In this document: positions 36,091 to 44,088 of the stretch, one piece after another | Layout: each line of letters opens with the position of its first letter | How positions within the stretch are numbered: position 1 is the stretch's first letter | NCBI RefSeq assembly: GCF_020708045.1 | Contig: NZ_JAJFES010000002.1 | Coordinates: forward strand, 1-64,000 | Length of the DNA stretch: 64,000 bases | Source: Massilia sp. IC2-278 | GTDB lineage: Bacteria > Pseudomonadota > Gammaproteobacteria > Burkholderiales > Burkholderiaceae_D | Direction: 5' to 3' | The notes under the pieces: generated by a model | The model's input: only the letters and a program-made list of their open reading frames with translations | Told to the model about the DNA's origin: nothing | Databases searched by the model: none | Position numbers and translations under genes: made by a program

Positions 36091-37920
36091 ATGACCCAGT
36101 TGTTCAAGCTCGGCGCGTTCGCCGCCGCAGCGCTCATCGCCTGCTCCCCTGCCCTGGCCGCAGGCCAGGCTGAAAAGCAGGCCGCCGCACCAGCGGGCAA
36201 ACAGGCCGCCGCCAACCCGCAAGCCGGCAAGGCGCTCAACAAGCTCGCCGACGAGTATTACGACGCCATCGCGCGCTTCGACCCCGTGTCCGCCAGCGAA
36301 AACGGCGACAACCGCTTCATCGACCAGATCGGCATGACGATCTCGCCGCAAGAACGGGCTAAACAGTTTGCACGGTATAAAGCGTTCCAGAAGCGCCTGC
36401 ACGCCATCAAGCGCGATGGCCTGAGCCCGCGCGACCAGACCAGCTACGACATCCTCGACTACGAGCTGGCCACCGCGCTGCGCTTCGAGCCCTTCCCCGA
36501 GTACCTGCTGCCGATCAACCAGATGGACAGCATGCCGGTGACGCTGGCCAACTACGCCAGCGGCCAGGGCGCCCAGCCGCTGTCGAGCGTGGCGGACTAC
36601 CGCGCTTACGCCAGCCGCCTGGCCCAGCTCGGCCCGTGGATCGACCAGGCGATCGCCAACATGCGCGAAGGGGTCAAGCGCGGCGTCACCAATCCGAAAT
36701 CGGTGATGGCGTCCGCCCTGCCCCAGTTCAGGCAGCTGGTGGCGGCCACGCCGGAGGACAGCATCTATTATTCGCCGGTGAAGAGCTTCCCGGCCTCGTT
36801 CTCCGATGCGGACAAGCGCAGCCTGACCAAACTGTACGGCGACACCATTGGCGGCAAACTGAATCCTGCGCTGGCGCGCCTGTCGACCTTCCTGGAAAAG
36901 GAATACCTGCCCGCCGCGCGCACCAGCACCGGTTGGGACGCCCTGCCAAACGGCGCCGAGTGGTACAAGGTACGCGTGGCGAGCCAGACCACGACCAGCC
37001 TCACGCCCGAGCAGATCCACGAGATCGGCCTGAAGGAAGTGGCACGCATCCAGGGCGAATATGGCCGCACCGGCCCGAAGATGGGCTACAACGGCCCGGC
37101 CGCCGGCCTGCCGGCCTGGGTATCGCAGCAGGCGAAGTACAAGCCCTTCAAGACCGACCAGGAAGTCATCGACGTCTACCGCAAGCTCGACGCCCAGCTG
37201 CGCACCAAGCTGCCGGCCATGTTCAACCTGATGCCCAAATCCCCGCTCGATTTGCGCCTCGAACCTGAACTGAGCCGCGCCACGGCCTCGGACCACTACA
37301 CCCCGCCGGCGGTGGACGGCTCGCGTCCGGGCGTGTTCTGGTCGGTGGTGAACGACCCGACGCAGTACGGCAGCACCGGCATGGTCACCCTGTTCCTGCA
37401 CGAAGGCCAGCCGGGCCACCATTTCCACATCGCCCTACTGCAGGAACTCGGCTTGCCGAACTTCCGCAAATTCGGCGGCAACAACGCGTTCACCGAAGGC
37501 TGGGCGCTGTATGCCGAGACCCTGGGCAAGGACATGGGGCTGTTCGACAAACCGGAAGATTATTTCGGCCACCTGAACGACGAAATGCTGCGCGCCGCGC
37601 GCCTGGTGGTGGACACCGGCATGCACACCAAGGGCTGGTCGCGCGAGCAGGGCATCAAGTACTTCTCGGAGACGCTGGGTTACAGCGAAGCGGATTCGCG
37701 TGCGCAGATCGAGCGCTACATGGTGTGGCCGGGCCAGGCGCTGGGCTACAAGATCGGGGCGCTGAAGATCATCGAGTTGCGCCGCCGCGCGGAGAGCGCG
37801 CTGGGGCCGAAGTTCGATTTGCGCGCCTTCCACGACATCGTGCTGGGTGAAGGAACGCTGCCGCTGTCGCTGCTGGAGGCGAAGGTGGATCGGTGGATTG
37901 CGGAGGGCAAGCAGTCCTGA
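36091..37920 (+). CDS. DUF885 family protein (putative metallopeptidase)
   Basis: This 609-residue protein has a signal peptide (FAAAALIACSPALA) and the DUF885 architecture. The motif LFLHEGQPGHHFHIAL near residues 431-446 contains HExxxHH-like ligands, and NAFTEGWALYAETL near residues 465-478 supplies a further Glu. These are the features on which the family's proposed zinc peptidase activity rests. Its substrate is unknown. It begins 12 bp after the Liv-type binding protein and is likely cotranscribed with it, which would fit peptide or amino-acid scavenging. Confidence 0.9.
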   Translation: MTQLFKLGAFAAAALIACSPALAAGQAEKQAAAPAGKQAAANPQAGKALNKLADEYYDAIARFDPVSASENGDNRFIDQIGMTISPQERAKQFARYKAFQKRLHAIKRDGLSPRDQTSYDILDYELATALRFEPFPEYLLPINQMDSMPVTLANYASGQGAQPLSSVADYRAYASRLAQLGPWIDQAIANMREGVKRGVTNPKSVMASALPQFRQLVAATPEDSIYYSPVKSFPASFSDADKRSLTKLYGDTIGGKLNPALARLSTFLEKEYLPAARTSTGWDALPNGAEWYKVRVASQTTTSLTPEQIHEIGLKEVARIQGEYGRTGPKMGYNGPAAGLPAWVSQQAKYKPFKTDQEVIDVYRKLDAQLRTKLPAMFNLMPKSPLDLRLEPELSRATASDHYTPPAVDGSRPGVFWSVVNDPTQYGSTGMVTLFLHEGQPGHHFHIALLQELGLPNFRKFGGNNAFTEGWALYAETLGKDMGLFDKPEDYFGHLNDEMLRAARLVVDTGMHTKGWSREQGIKYFSETLGYSEADSRAQIERYMVWPGQALGYKIGALKIIELRRRAESALGPKFDLRAFHDIVLGEGTLPLSLLEAKVDRWIAEGKQS

Positions 37921-37924
37921 TGCG

Positions 37925-37949
37925 AAGGTGGGCGATGCCCACCTTTTTT
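37925..37949 (+). terminator. Rho-independent terminator of the DUF885 gene
   Basis: AAGGTGGGC-GAT-GCCCACCTT is a perfect 9-bp stem with a 3-base loop followed by TTTT. It starts 5 bp after the stop. The 140 bp beyond it, to the toxin gene end, show nothing I can name. Confidence 0.9.
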
Positions 37950-38092
37950 ATATCTGCGTCATGCAGCGAGCCGCACTGAAGCGACCAGTCTTCGCGACCT
38001 GTCAACACTGCCAGGACGTCAGACCGAACCAACACTTCGCTCGCCGGCTCTTGATGAAGATTGCTGCGACAGGCTCACGCCTTGCGGAAAAT

Positions 38093-38965
38093 TTACCGCC
38101 ACGGTCCTCCACCTGCCCAGTGCTGGCTGCCTACGCTGCCAGCCAAAACGGGAAGCAGAAAAACCTTCAGTTCTTCGACTACGCCAGCCAAATCCGGCGC
38201 CTGAAGCTTGTTCTTTTTAATAAAGCCGCGCCATTGCGACAGTTTGGATACGTCCTGGCTGAATGCATCAGCCAGGCCGATCGGCTGCAAGTCGACTTCC
38301 GTTTGCCGACGCTCCAGTGTTGCCTTCAGCGCCAGCTGGATGACGGCTCCGTCGAATTCGGCATGCCGGCTCAATATCCATAAGTCGAAATAATCCTTCA
38401 TCCGCGTGTTGGCCATCCCCAGTGACAGCATGGCTTCGGCTTTTTCGGCCACAACGGTATAACGCGGATAGGCACGCAGTGCGGGGCTGGGCATACCGGC
38501 CAGCAGGACCGGATAGGCCACTTCTTCAGCGCCGGGGGTGACCGCATCGCCATAACCAATATCGACCTGGATTGGGCAACGCACCTTGTCGATGAGTCCC
38601 GTAAATGTCACACGCACACCCGCGTAATTCGATTCCTTGCGTATTTCGGCTGCCTTCACCGTATCGGCATCGAAGACGATGCCGTCATCGGCCGCAATAG
38701 CACAGATATCCTTGAAAATCGCTTCGAGTGTATCCAGGCCGTGTTCTCCATAACCCAGCATGTCGACATCGGTGGTCGGCCGTACCGGAATATCGAACCA
38801 CAGGTTGAACAGCATGGCACCTTTCAGCAGAAAGGCGCCGGCATGTTCCGAAATGGACAAGCGGTACAGCATGCGCTCCAGGCCATACCGGGTCAGCACT
38901 TGCTGATACTCGAGATGCGCGTCCCTTGCCGTGTTCTTGAGCCGGGCCAGAACCGACTGCGGCAT
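38093..38965 (-). CDS. AbiEii-type nucleotidyltransferase toxin
   Basis: This 290-residue protein belongs to the AbiEii/AbiGii toxin family (type IV toxin-antitoxin, abortive infection). The family pattern is clear: YGLERMLYRLSISEH, FLLKGAMLF, and the nucleotidyltransferase acidic motif RPTTDVDMLGYG near residue 60. A basic KDYFDLWIL helix lies near residue 185. I chose the ATG at 38965; the frame opens further to 39028 inside the antitoxin gene, but this start matches the family N-terminus. It begins 14 bp after the antitoxin stop. Base composition is less GC-rich than the neighbours, suggesting acquisition. Confidence 0.93.
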   Translation of the reverse strand: MPQSVLARLKNTARDAHLEYQQVLTRYGLERMLYRLSISEHAGAFLLKGAMLFNLWFDIPVRPTTDVDMLGYGEHGLDTLEAIFKDICAIAADDGIVFDADTVKAAEIRKESNYAGVRVTFTGLIDKVRCPIQVDIGYGDAVTPGAEEVAYPVLLAGMPSPALRAYPRYTVVAEKAEAMLSLGMANTRMKDYFDLWILSRHAEFDGAVIQLALKATLERRQTEVDLQPIGLADAFSQDVSKLSQWRGFIKKNKLQAPDLAGVVEELKVFLLPVLAGSVGSQHWAGGGPWR

Positions 38966-38979
38966 GTTGCTTGTCCCGT

Positions 38980-39579
38980 TCAAACAAGCGACTCCAGATA
39001 AGGACGCATGATTTTCTCGACCCTGCAAACCTTACCAAAATGGTAAAGCTCGCGCATCGTCACGCGCTTTTCACGCCATGCCTCGCGCAACGCCTCGATG
39101 CCGACATCGACGCCGATCTTGTTGCGGTACTTGAAGCAATCGGCAATTGTCTTCGCAATACCGTAGACCTTGATGGCCTGTCCGGCCACCTCGTGCCGTT
39201 CGACGCCTTCCGTGAGTGCCGCGCCTGAGTACCAGACAATCCTGACCGGGGGATAGTCGATCTTCGGGGCACGTGCCTTGTTGGGCAGTGCCAGCCAGAC
39301 TTCGAAGGGCGACTGGGTAGTCAGCTTGTGAAACCGCAGGGCAGTCAGCAGGCAGAAGACGCCCTGCTCGCTGTAGGCGGCAAGGTCGACCAGACTGTCC
39401 AGTTCCGTGCTGGGCCTGTTGGTGACTGCATACAGGCCGCGTGCGATGCGCGTGATATCGCCTTGACGCACCAGACGCGTCAGCGCCATGCGCGACAGGC
39501 CGGCGTCGATGGCATCCTTCGCCCGGAAGGCTGGTTTATTGACAGCTTGCAGCGCGGTAGGCAGGAGCTGGGTATTCAT
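38980..39579 (-). CDS. AbiEi-type antitoxin / transcriptional repressor
   Basis: This 199-residue protein matches the AbiEi antitoxin family. An N-terminal winged helix (AIDAGLSRMALTRLVRQGDI, ITRIARGLYAV) is followed by the antitoxin domain with CLLTALRFHKLTTQSPFEVW, VWYSGAALTEGVE and IADCFKYRNKIGVDVGIEAL. AbiEi neutralises AbiEii and represses its own promoter by binding inverted repeats. A strong inverted repeat lies 19 bp upstream of the start, between 39598 and 39625. It is the first gene of the two-gene unit. Confidence 0.92.
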   Translation of the reverse strand: MNTQLLPTALQAVNKPAFRAKDAIDAGLSRMALTRLVRQGDITRIARGLYAVTNRPSTELDSLVDLAAYSEQGVFCLLTALRFHKLTTQSPFEVWLALPNKARAPKIDYPPVRIVWYSGAALTEGVERHEVAGQAIKVYGIAKTIADCFKYRNKIGVDVGIEALREAWREKRVTMRELYHFGKVCRVEKIMRPYLESLV

Positions 39580-39589
39580 GCCCCTATTG

Positions 39590-39633
39590 TTGCATATCGT
39601 CGGTAAATGTCAATATCTACCGACGTTTTGCAA
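39590..39633. promoter_or_regulatory. AbiEi operator over the promoter
   Basis: Two half-sites read TTGCA-N3-CGTCGGTA (39590-39605) and TACCGACG-N3-TGCAA (39618-39633), symmetric at 13 of 16 positions with a 12-bp centre. The centre holds TTGACA on the minus strand (39608-39613), a likely -35 element. Binding would block the abiE promoter. Confidence 0.75.
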
Positions 39634-39721
39634 CGCCACTACCTCATCTTGTCAATCTCACCCAACGGCGGGGAAGATCCGCAGTGGAGACTGTGCTCCT
39701 GAAACCGCTCGGTATCTGCCC

Positions 39722-41107
39722 TTACTGCCCTGTCTTCGGCTGCATCTTCCCCTGCTTCATCATCGTCGCATTGCTATCCATGATCGTCCCCCACAGTGCC
39801 TTGACCGATTCCGGCGTCGGGTTCTGCTGCATGCGCAGCTGGGCCAAATCGATGCGCGCACGCGGGTAGCGCGCCCGCGCCGCTTTTTCCAGCCAGCCTA
39901 TCGCCTCCTCGCGCGACTGCGCGGTGCGGTCGGCATACAGCATCTCCCCCAGCTCGGTCTGCGCCACCGGGAAGCCCAGCCGCGCCGCCTTCAGGAACCA
40001 TCCCTTTGCCTGCGCCCTGGCCTGCCGGCGCTCGGCGCCGCTGCCGCCCGCATCCTGCAAGGCAGCCAGCCCCAGCGTGGTCATCGCCACCACATTGCCC
40101 TTGCCCGCTTGGCGCCGCAGCAGCGCCATCTCGTTGCTGTCCGCCGCATGCGCGCGTGCTTCCAGCTCATGATCGAGCCCGGTCCAATCCGATTCGTCCA
40201 TGTCGCGGTACCAGGCATCGTTGCCGGTGCTGCCAATCGAGCCGATGCCGCGCGAGCGGCCACTGGCGGCGTTCGAACGTGCCGTCAGCGGCGCCGCACC
40301 CGGCCGCCAGCCCGGCGGCGGCAGGAAGTAAAAATCGCCGGCCAGCGAGGACTCGAACCAGGGCTGCTGGTCTTCCCGCGTCTGGCGCCGCACCTGGTCC
40401 GATAGCGTGCGGAACAGCGTCTCGGCCGGCAGCCCGCGCTGGGTCAGCAGCCTGGCCAGGGTCTCGGTGTAGATGCTGTGGCGGCGCCCGGCGCCATCTT
40501 CGGCCAGCTGGCCTGGTGCGGTGGAGTAGGCCACCAGGGTGCCGCGCGCGGCGCTGGACGGCGCCAGCCCCAGGTTCTCGAAGCTGCGCAGCTTGACCGG
40601 CTTCACCGGCTGGAGAGGGTTGTTGCGGCAGGCGTCGAGGATCATCACGTTGACCGAGGACTTCGACAGCGCCAGCCTTTCGTGCAGGGCCTGGAGCGGA
40701 AAGGCGCGCGCCTTTACTCCCTCCTCGCCGGTGATGACCATGTCGACCGGCAGCAGGTAGTTCTCGCCCTTGATCTGCATGCCATGGCCGGCGTAGTAGA
40801 CGACGGCCGAAGCGCCGGCCGGCAGGCGTTCGGCGAAGCTGCGCGTGGCGTCGAACATGCCGCTGCGTGTGAGGTCTGTCTTCAGGGTCACGTCGAAGCC
40901 GGCCTGGCGCAGGCTGGCGGCAATCAGCTCGGCATCGGGCCGCGTGTTCGGCAGGCTGTTGGCACCGTAGTTGCCGTTCCCGATCACCAGCGCATAGCGG
41001 TTCGTCGGCGACGCCGGCGCCTGCGTCTTCAGTTGCGCCCTGGCCGGTGCAAAGACCAGCAGCGCAGTGGACAACATCGCGAGCAGCAGGAAGAAGCGCC
41101 GCATCAT
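39722..41107 (-). CDS. Secreted caspase-family peptidase with Sel1-like repeats
   Basis: This 461-residue protein has a signal peptide (LLLAMLSTALLVFAPARA) and a caspase (C14) domain at residues 36-265: RYALVIGNGNY, the catalytic His in VVYYAGHGMQ (about His108) and the catalytic Cys in VMILDACRNNP (about Cys160). Sel1-type helical repeats cover about 320-435 (AMTTLGLAALQDAG, GWFLKAARLGFPVAQTELGEML, AIGWLEKAARARYPRARIDLA). Both dyad residues are intact, so activity is likely. Its ATG overlaps the anti-sigma stop by 4 bp. It is the third gene of a sigma/anti-sigma/caspase operon. The frame extends upstream to 41455, but the ATGATG at 41107 gives the signal peptide. Confidence 0.9.
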   Translation of the reverse strand: MMRRFFLLLAMLSTALLVFAPARAQLKTQAPASPTNRYALVIGNGNYGANSLPNTRPDAELIAASLRQAGFDVTLKTDLTRSGMFDATRSFAERLPAGASAVVYYAGHGMQIKGENYLLPVDMVITGEEGVKARAFPLQALHERLALSKSSVNVMILDACRNNPLQPVKPVKLRSFENLGLAPSSAARGTLVAYSTAPGQLAEDGAGRRHSIYTETLARLLTQRGLPAETLFRTLSDQVRRQTREDQQPWFESSLAGDFYFLPPPGWRPGAAPLTARSNAASGRSRGIGSIGSTGNDAWYRDMDESDWTGLDHELEARAHAADSNEMALLRRQAGKGNVVAMTTLGLAALQDAGGSGAERRQARAQAKGWFLKAARLGFPVAQTELGEMLYADRTAQSREEAIGWLEKAARARYPRARIDLAQLRMQQNPTPESVKALWGTIMDSNATMMKQGKMQPKTGQ

Positions 41108-41730
41108 TCCTGCTCCAGCACGAGCACGTCGTCGACCAGGTTCGAACGCAGCAGCGCAGCACGCACGGCCTCGATGCGCTTGCGGTCGTCGACCACGAGC
41201 CAGAATTCGCCGCCGCTGCCCGGCCCCCAGACGATCTGGCAGCGCTGCGCCTGCAGCAGTTCGGCCAGTTGCGCCATGCTGGCGTTGGCGCTCACCACGA
41301 TCTTCAGGTTGGCCGCACGCTGCGCCGTGGCCAGCGAGCGGGTCACGGGTTCGTCTAGCGGGCGCGTGATCACGCCGAGGTTCATCACCGTCTGCAGTCC
41401 CAGCAGGGCGATGACGAAGCCGAGCGCCGGCGAGAAGCCCCAGCTGGTTGCCCACTCGCGCCAGCCGCGCCGCTGCGGCTTCTGATCGTCAGCGCGTGCG
41501 GCGGCCAGGCGCTGCTGGAATTGCGCGAAGTTGGCCATCGGATCGCGCTCTTCCACATGCTGGCGCGCCGCACCGGCGAGCGCCTCGGCGAACGCGAGTT
41601 CTTCGCGCGCTTCAGCGTCAAGCGCAAGAAACGCCTCGACCCCGGCACGCTCGCCCTCCGGCAGCGTGCCGTTGATATAAAAGGGCAGCGCCGCCCGGAA
41701 GCTGGCGCGTGCCTGTGCCTTGTCATCCAT
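41104..41730 (-). CDS. Putative anti-sigma factor
   Basis: This 208-residue protein has a cytoplasmic N-terminal helical domain (residues 1-65) of the kind that binds ECF sigma factors, and a membrane helix at about 98-118 (FSPALGFVIALLGLQTVMNLGV). An outer domain of about 80 residues resembles a small alpha/beta sensor (NLKIVVSANASMAQLAELL, WLVVDDRKRIEAV). No zinc-binding HxxxCxxC is seen, so it is of the zinc-free type. The ATG at 41730 overlaps the sigma gene end by 8 bp, and its stop overlaps the caspase gene start. Its role is assigned from position and topology. Confidence 0.85.
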   Translation of the reverse strand: MDDKAQARASFRAALPFYINGTLPEGERAGVEAFLALDAEAREELAFAEALAGAARQHVEERDPMANFAQFQQRLAAARADDQKPQRRGWREWATSWGFSPALGFVIALLGLQTVMNLGVITRPLDEPVTRSLATAQRAANLKIVVSANASMAQLAELLQAQRCQIVWGPGSGGEFWLVVDDRKRIEAVRAALLRSNLVDDVLVLEQE

Positions 41731-42319
41731 TCCGTTCTCCTCCGAAGTCGCTACCAAAGGCCCGCTCCAGGCACTCCCGCACGCGGCGCCGCGCATGGAA
41801 CAGGCGCGATTTCACCGTCCCTTCCGGCACGCCGGTGCGCGCCGCCACTTCATCCAGGCCGCACTCTTCCACCGCGCTCCAGTACAGCGCCTCGCGCTGG
41901 CTGTCCGGCAGCCGGTCCATGCATTCGACCAGCGCCGCGCCGCGCTCGCGCTCCTCGATCAGTTCCAGCACGCCCCACCCCGGCGCGGCGGCGTTGTCGA
42001 TGGCGTCGGGATCGTTGACGAACACGTCCTCGGTCCGTCCCTTGCGGCGCCGCCAGTCGGCCACCTTGTTGCGCGCGATGCCGCACAGCCAGGTCGAGAA
42101 CTCCGACACGCCGGTATACGCATCGGTCTTGCGGAAGGCCACTAGCAGCGTATCGCTGACGATCTCCTCGACCGCATGCGGGTCGTCCCACACCTGGGCA
42201 CGCACGTAGCCATACACGATGGGCTGGTAGGCCGCGTACAGCCTGGCCAACGCTGTATCGTCGCCGCGCGCGATCTGGTTCAACAGCATCCGCACTTCAT
42301 GGCGGGGAAGGTTTCGCAT
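41723..42319 (-). CDS. ECF-type RNA polymerase sigma factor
   Basis: This 198-residue sigma-70 family factor has region 2 (LARLYAAYQPIVYGYVRAQV, VEEIVSDTLLVAFRKT, FSTWLCGIARNKVADWRRR) and region 4 (LPDSQREALYWSAVEECGLDE, ARTGVPEGTVKSRLFHARRRV). A loop between the two is rich in acidic residues. I chose the ATG at 42319. It overlaps the anti-sigma gene by 8 bp, and the caspase gene follows. ECF factors usually drive their own operon, so the caspase is probably among its targets. A 107-bp gap separates it from a divergent membrane protein gene. Confidence 0.93.
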   Translation of the reverse strand: MRNLPRHEVRMLLNQIARGDDTALARLYAAYQPIVYGYVRAQVWDDPHAVEEIVSDTLLVAFRKTDAYTGVSEFSTWLCGIARNKVADWRRRKGRTEDVFVNDPDAIDNAAAPGWGVLELIEERERGAALVECMDRLPDSQREALYWSAVEECGLDEVAARTGVPEGTVKSRLFHARRRVRECLERAFGSDFGGERNG

Positions 42320-42426
42320 GTTCGTCAAAAAAAATCTGAAAAAAGATTGAACCGGTTCGAACCCGGCAGCGATACACGGGCACAGATGCTAACACCGACC
42401 CACCCTGACCCGAGGAGCCACCACCC

Positions 42427-43227
42427 ATGCAAACCCTGACCACTTCCACCCGCACCGTGCGCGGGAAAATCCTGCGCGACACCCAGGCCGGCCCCGGCCT
42501 GCTGGCGGTCGACGGCAACAAGATCCCGTTCACGCTCGAAGACCACTGGGCCGGCACCACCCCGCCCCAGACCGGCGGCACCGTCGACATCGGCTTCGAC
42601 GAAGCGGGCCAGCTGCGGACGGTGAACCCGGTCGGCGTGGGCAAGGAAGAACTCGAGATCGCCGGCGAGCTGGCGCGCCAGGCCCTGGGCAAGGGCGCGC
42701 CGGTGCTGCGCGCGTCGGTGCAGAAGATCGGCACGCCGGTGCTGGTGGCCATGGCCATCGTCGCCATCAGCTGGATCTGGCTGCCCGCGGTGACGGTGCA
42801 GATCATGGCCGGCATGGCGCAAAGCGCGACCATGTTCGACGTGCTGCGCATGGTGAACGCCGGCGCCAGCCTGCAGGACTTCGGCCGCGGCGGCAGCGCC
42901 GGCATCTACGGTTTGCTGTGCATCCTGGCCATGGCCGCGCCCGCCCTGCCGGCCCTCTGGAAGCACCGCCTGGCGCCGTTCGGCTACTTCGCACCGCTGG
43001 CCTTCCTTGCCGCGGTCGGCCTCGGCATCTACATGAAGATGAACGCCATGGCCAACGCCGCCACCGAGCAGATGGGAAGCCTGGCCGGCAGCGGAATGGG
43101 CGACATCGTCGGCGCCATGATGAAACAAGTGATGCAGGCCGTCTCGGTTGGCTTCGGCATCTATGTGTCGCTGGCCGCCGCCCTGTACCTGGCCTGGATC
43201 GGCCTGCGCGCACTCCGTCAACGTTAA
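42427..43227 (+). CDS. Membrane protein with N-terminal small beta domain
   Basis: This 266-residue protein has an N-terminal domain of about 65 residues (TVRGKILRDTQAGPGLLAVD, KIPFTLEDHW, GGTVDIGFDEAGQLRTV) that looks like an OB/cold-shock-like beta-barrel. Four membrane helices follow at about 102-126, 157-177, 185-206 and 240-262. I do not recognise a functional family. A GAGGAG site lies 9 bases before the ATG. It diverges from the ECF sigma gene and precedes a lipoprotein gene on the same strand after 42 bp, so the two may be cotranscribed. Confidence 0.82.
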   Translation: MQTLTTSTRTVRGKILRDTQAGPGLLAVDGNKIPFTLEDHWAGTTPPQTGGTVDIGFDEAGQLRTVNPVGVGKEELEIAGELARQALGKGAPVLRASVQKIGTPVLVAMAIVAISWIWLPAVTVQIMAGMAQSATMFDVLRMVNAGASLQDFGRGGSAGIYGLLCILAMAAPALPALWKHRLAPFGYFAPLAFLAAVGLGIYMKMNAMANAATEQMGSLAGSGMGDIVGAMMKQVMQAVSVGFGIYVSLAAALYLAWIGLRALRQR

Positions 43228-43269
43228 TCCACCCTCAACCTTGCCACCATCAACCTTCTGAGCACAACC

Positions 43270-44034
43270 ATGAAAAAGACCACCATCCTCGCCGTCCAGA
43301 TCGCCCTCGCCTTCAGCCTTGCCGCCTGCTCCAAGAAGGACGAAGCGCCGGCCGGCACGCCCGCTGCCTCCGCCACACCTGCCGCCGCATCTGCTACCCC
43401 TGCGAGCCTGGCCGACCTGCAGAACCCGGACGCCGTCAACAAGGCGGTTGCCGCCACCCTGCCGAAGGGCGACCCGGCCACGCCCCTGAATGCCTACCGC
43501 AAGATCGACAGCGGCCACCAGGTCATGTTCATGTACTACGCGCTGTCGAACATGCCGGCGCCCTACGACGAGATCGCCAAGACCTATTCCGACGAATACC
43601 GCCGCACCAGCGACAGCTTCAAGCAGCGCGACATCCTGAAGGCGCTGCAGCCGCGCATCGACGGCGAGATCGCCGGGGCGAAGAACGGCCGCTACGTCGT
43701 GGTCGACCAGCAGGACAGCCGCCTGCTGCAGCGCTATGACTTCGAGAAGAAGTCCTTTGCCCTCAACGACTTCTCGGACGACCGCTACACCTTCTTCAAC
43801 GACAACAGCCAGTACACCCTGGCCACCACCAACGCGGCCGACTTCTCCGCCTTCAAGGTGACCGACGAAGCCAGGGCGCGCGAGATCGAGGGCTACCTGA
43901 GTTCGTATAAACCGCTGCGTCTGGAGACTTATGCGTATGCCCAGGACGCCGATCCGAGCAACCGCCGCATCAAGCTGCAGGTGATGAAGGTGCGCTTGCT
44001 GGATGCGCGCGGCACGGTGCTGGCGGAGATGTGA
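43270..44034 (+). CDS. Lipoprotein, DUF4852-like
   Basis: This 254-residue protein has a lipoprotein signal (IALAFSLAACSKK, lipobox Cys at residue 20) and an Ala/Thr/Pro-rich linker to about residue 45. A mixed alpha/beta domain follows, with the segments MFMYYALSNMPAPYDE, YVVVDQQDSRLL, FNDNSQYTLATTNAADF and RRIKLQVMKVRLLD. The pattern recalls the uncharacterised DUF4852 family; this is a judgement by eye. It follows a membrane protein gene closely and ends 4 bp before a REP-like unit. Confidence 0.75.
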   Translation: MKKTTILAVQIALAFSLAACSKKDEAPAGTPAASATPAAASATPASLADLQNPDAVNKAVAATLPKGDPATPLNAYRKIDSGHQVMFMYYALSNMPAPYDEIAKTYSDEYRRTSDSFKQRDILKALQPRIDGEIAGAKNGRYVVVDQQDSRLLQRYDFEKKSFALNDFSDDRYTFFNDNSQYTLATTNAADFSAFKVTDEARAREIEGYLSSYKPLRLETYAYAQDADPSNRRIKLQVMKVRLLDARGTVLAEM

Positions 44035-44037
44035 TGT

Positions 44038-44083
44038 GTAGGGTGGACCGGGCCGCGCAAGGCGGCACAACCGTCCACCCTGC
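44038..44083. repeat. REP-like unit, variant
   Basis: GTAGGGTGGAC at the left and GTCCACCCTGC at the right form a stem with one mismatch around CGGGCCGCGCAAGGCGGCAC. The inner part matches the right unit at 7570-7592, so this is the same variant. It lies between the convergent ends of the lipoprotein and glycerophosphodiesterase genes. Confidence 0.75.
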
Positions 44084-44088
44084 AAACG

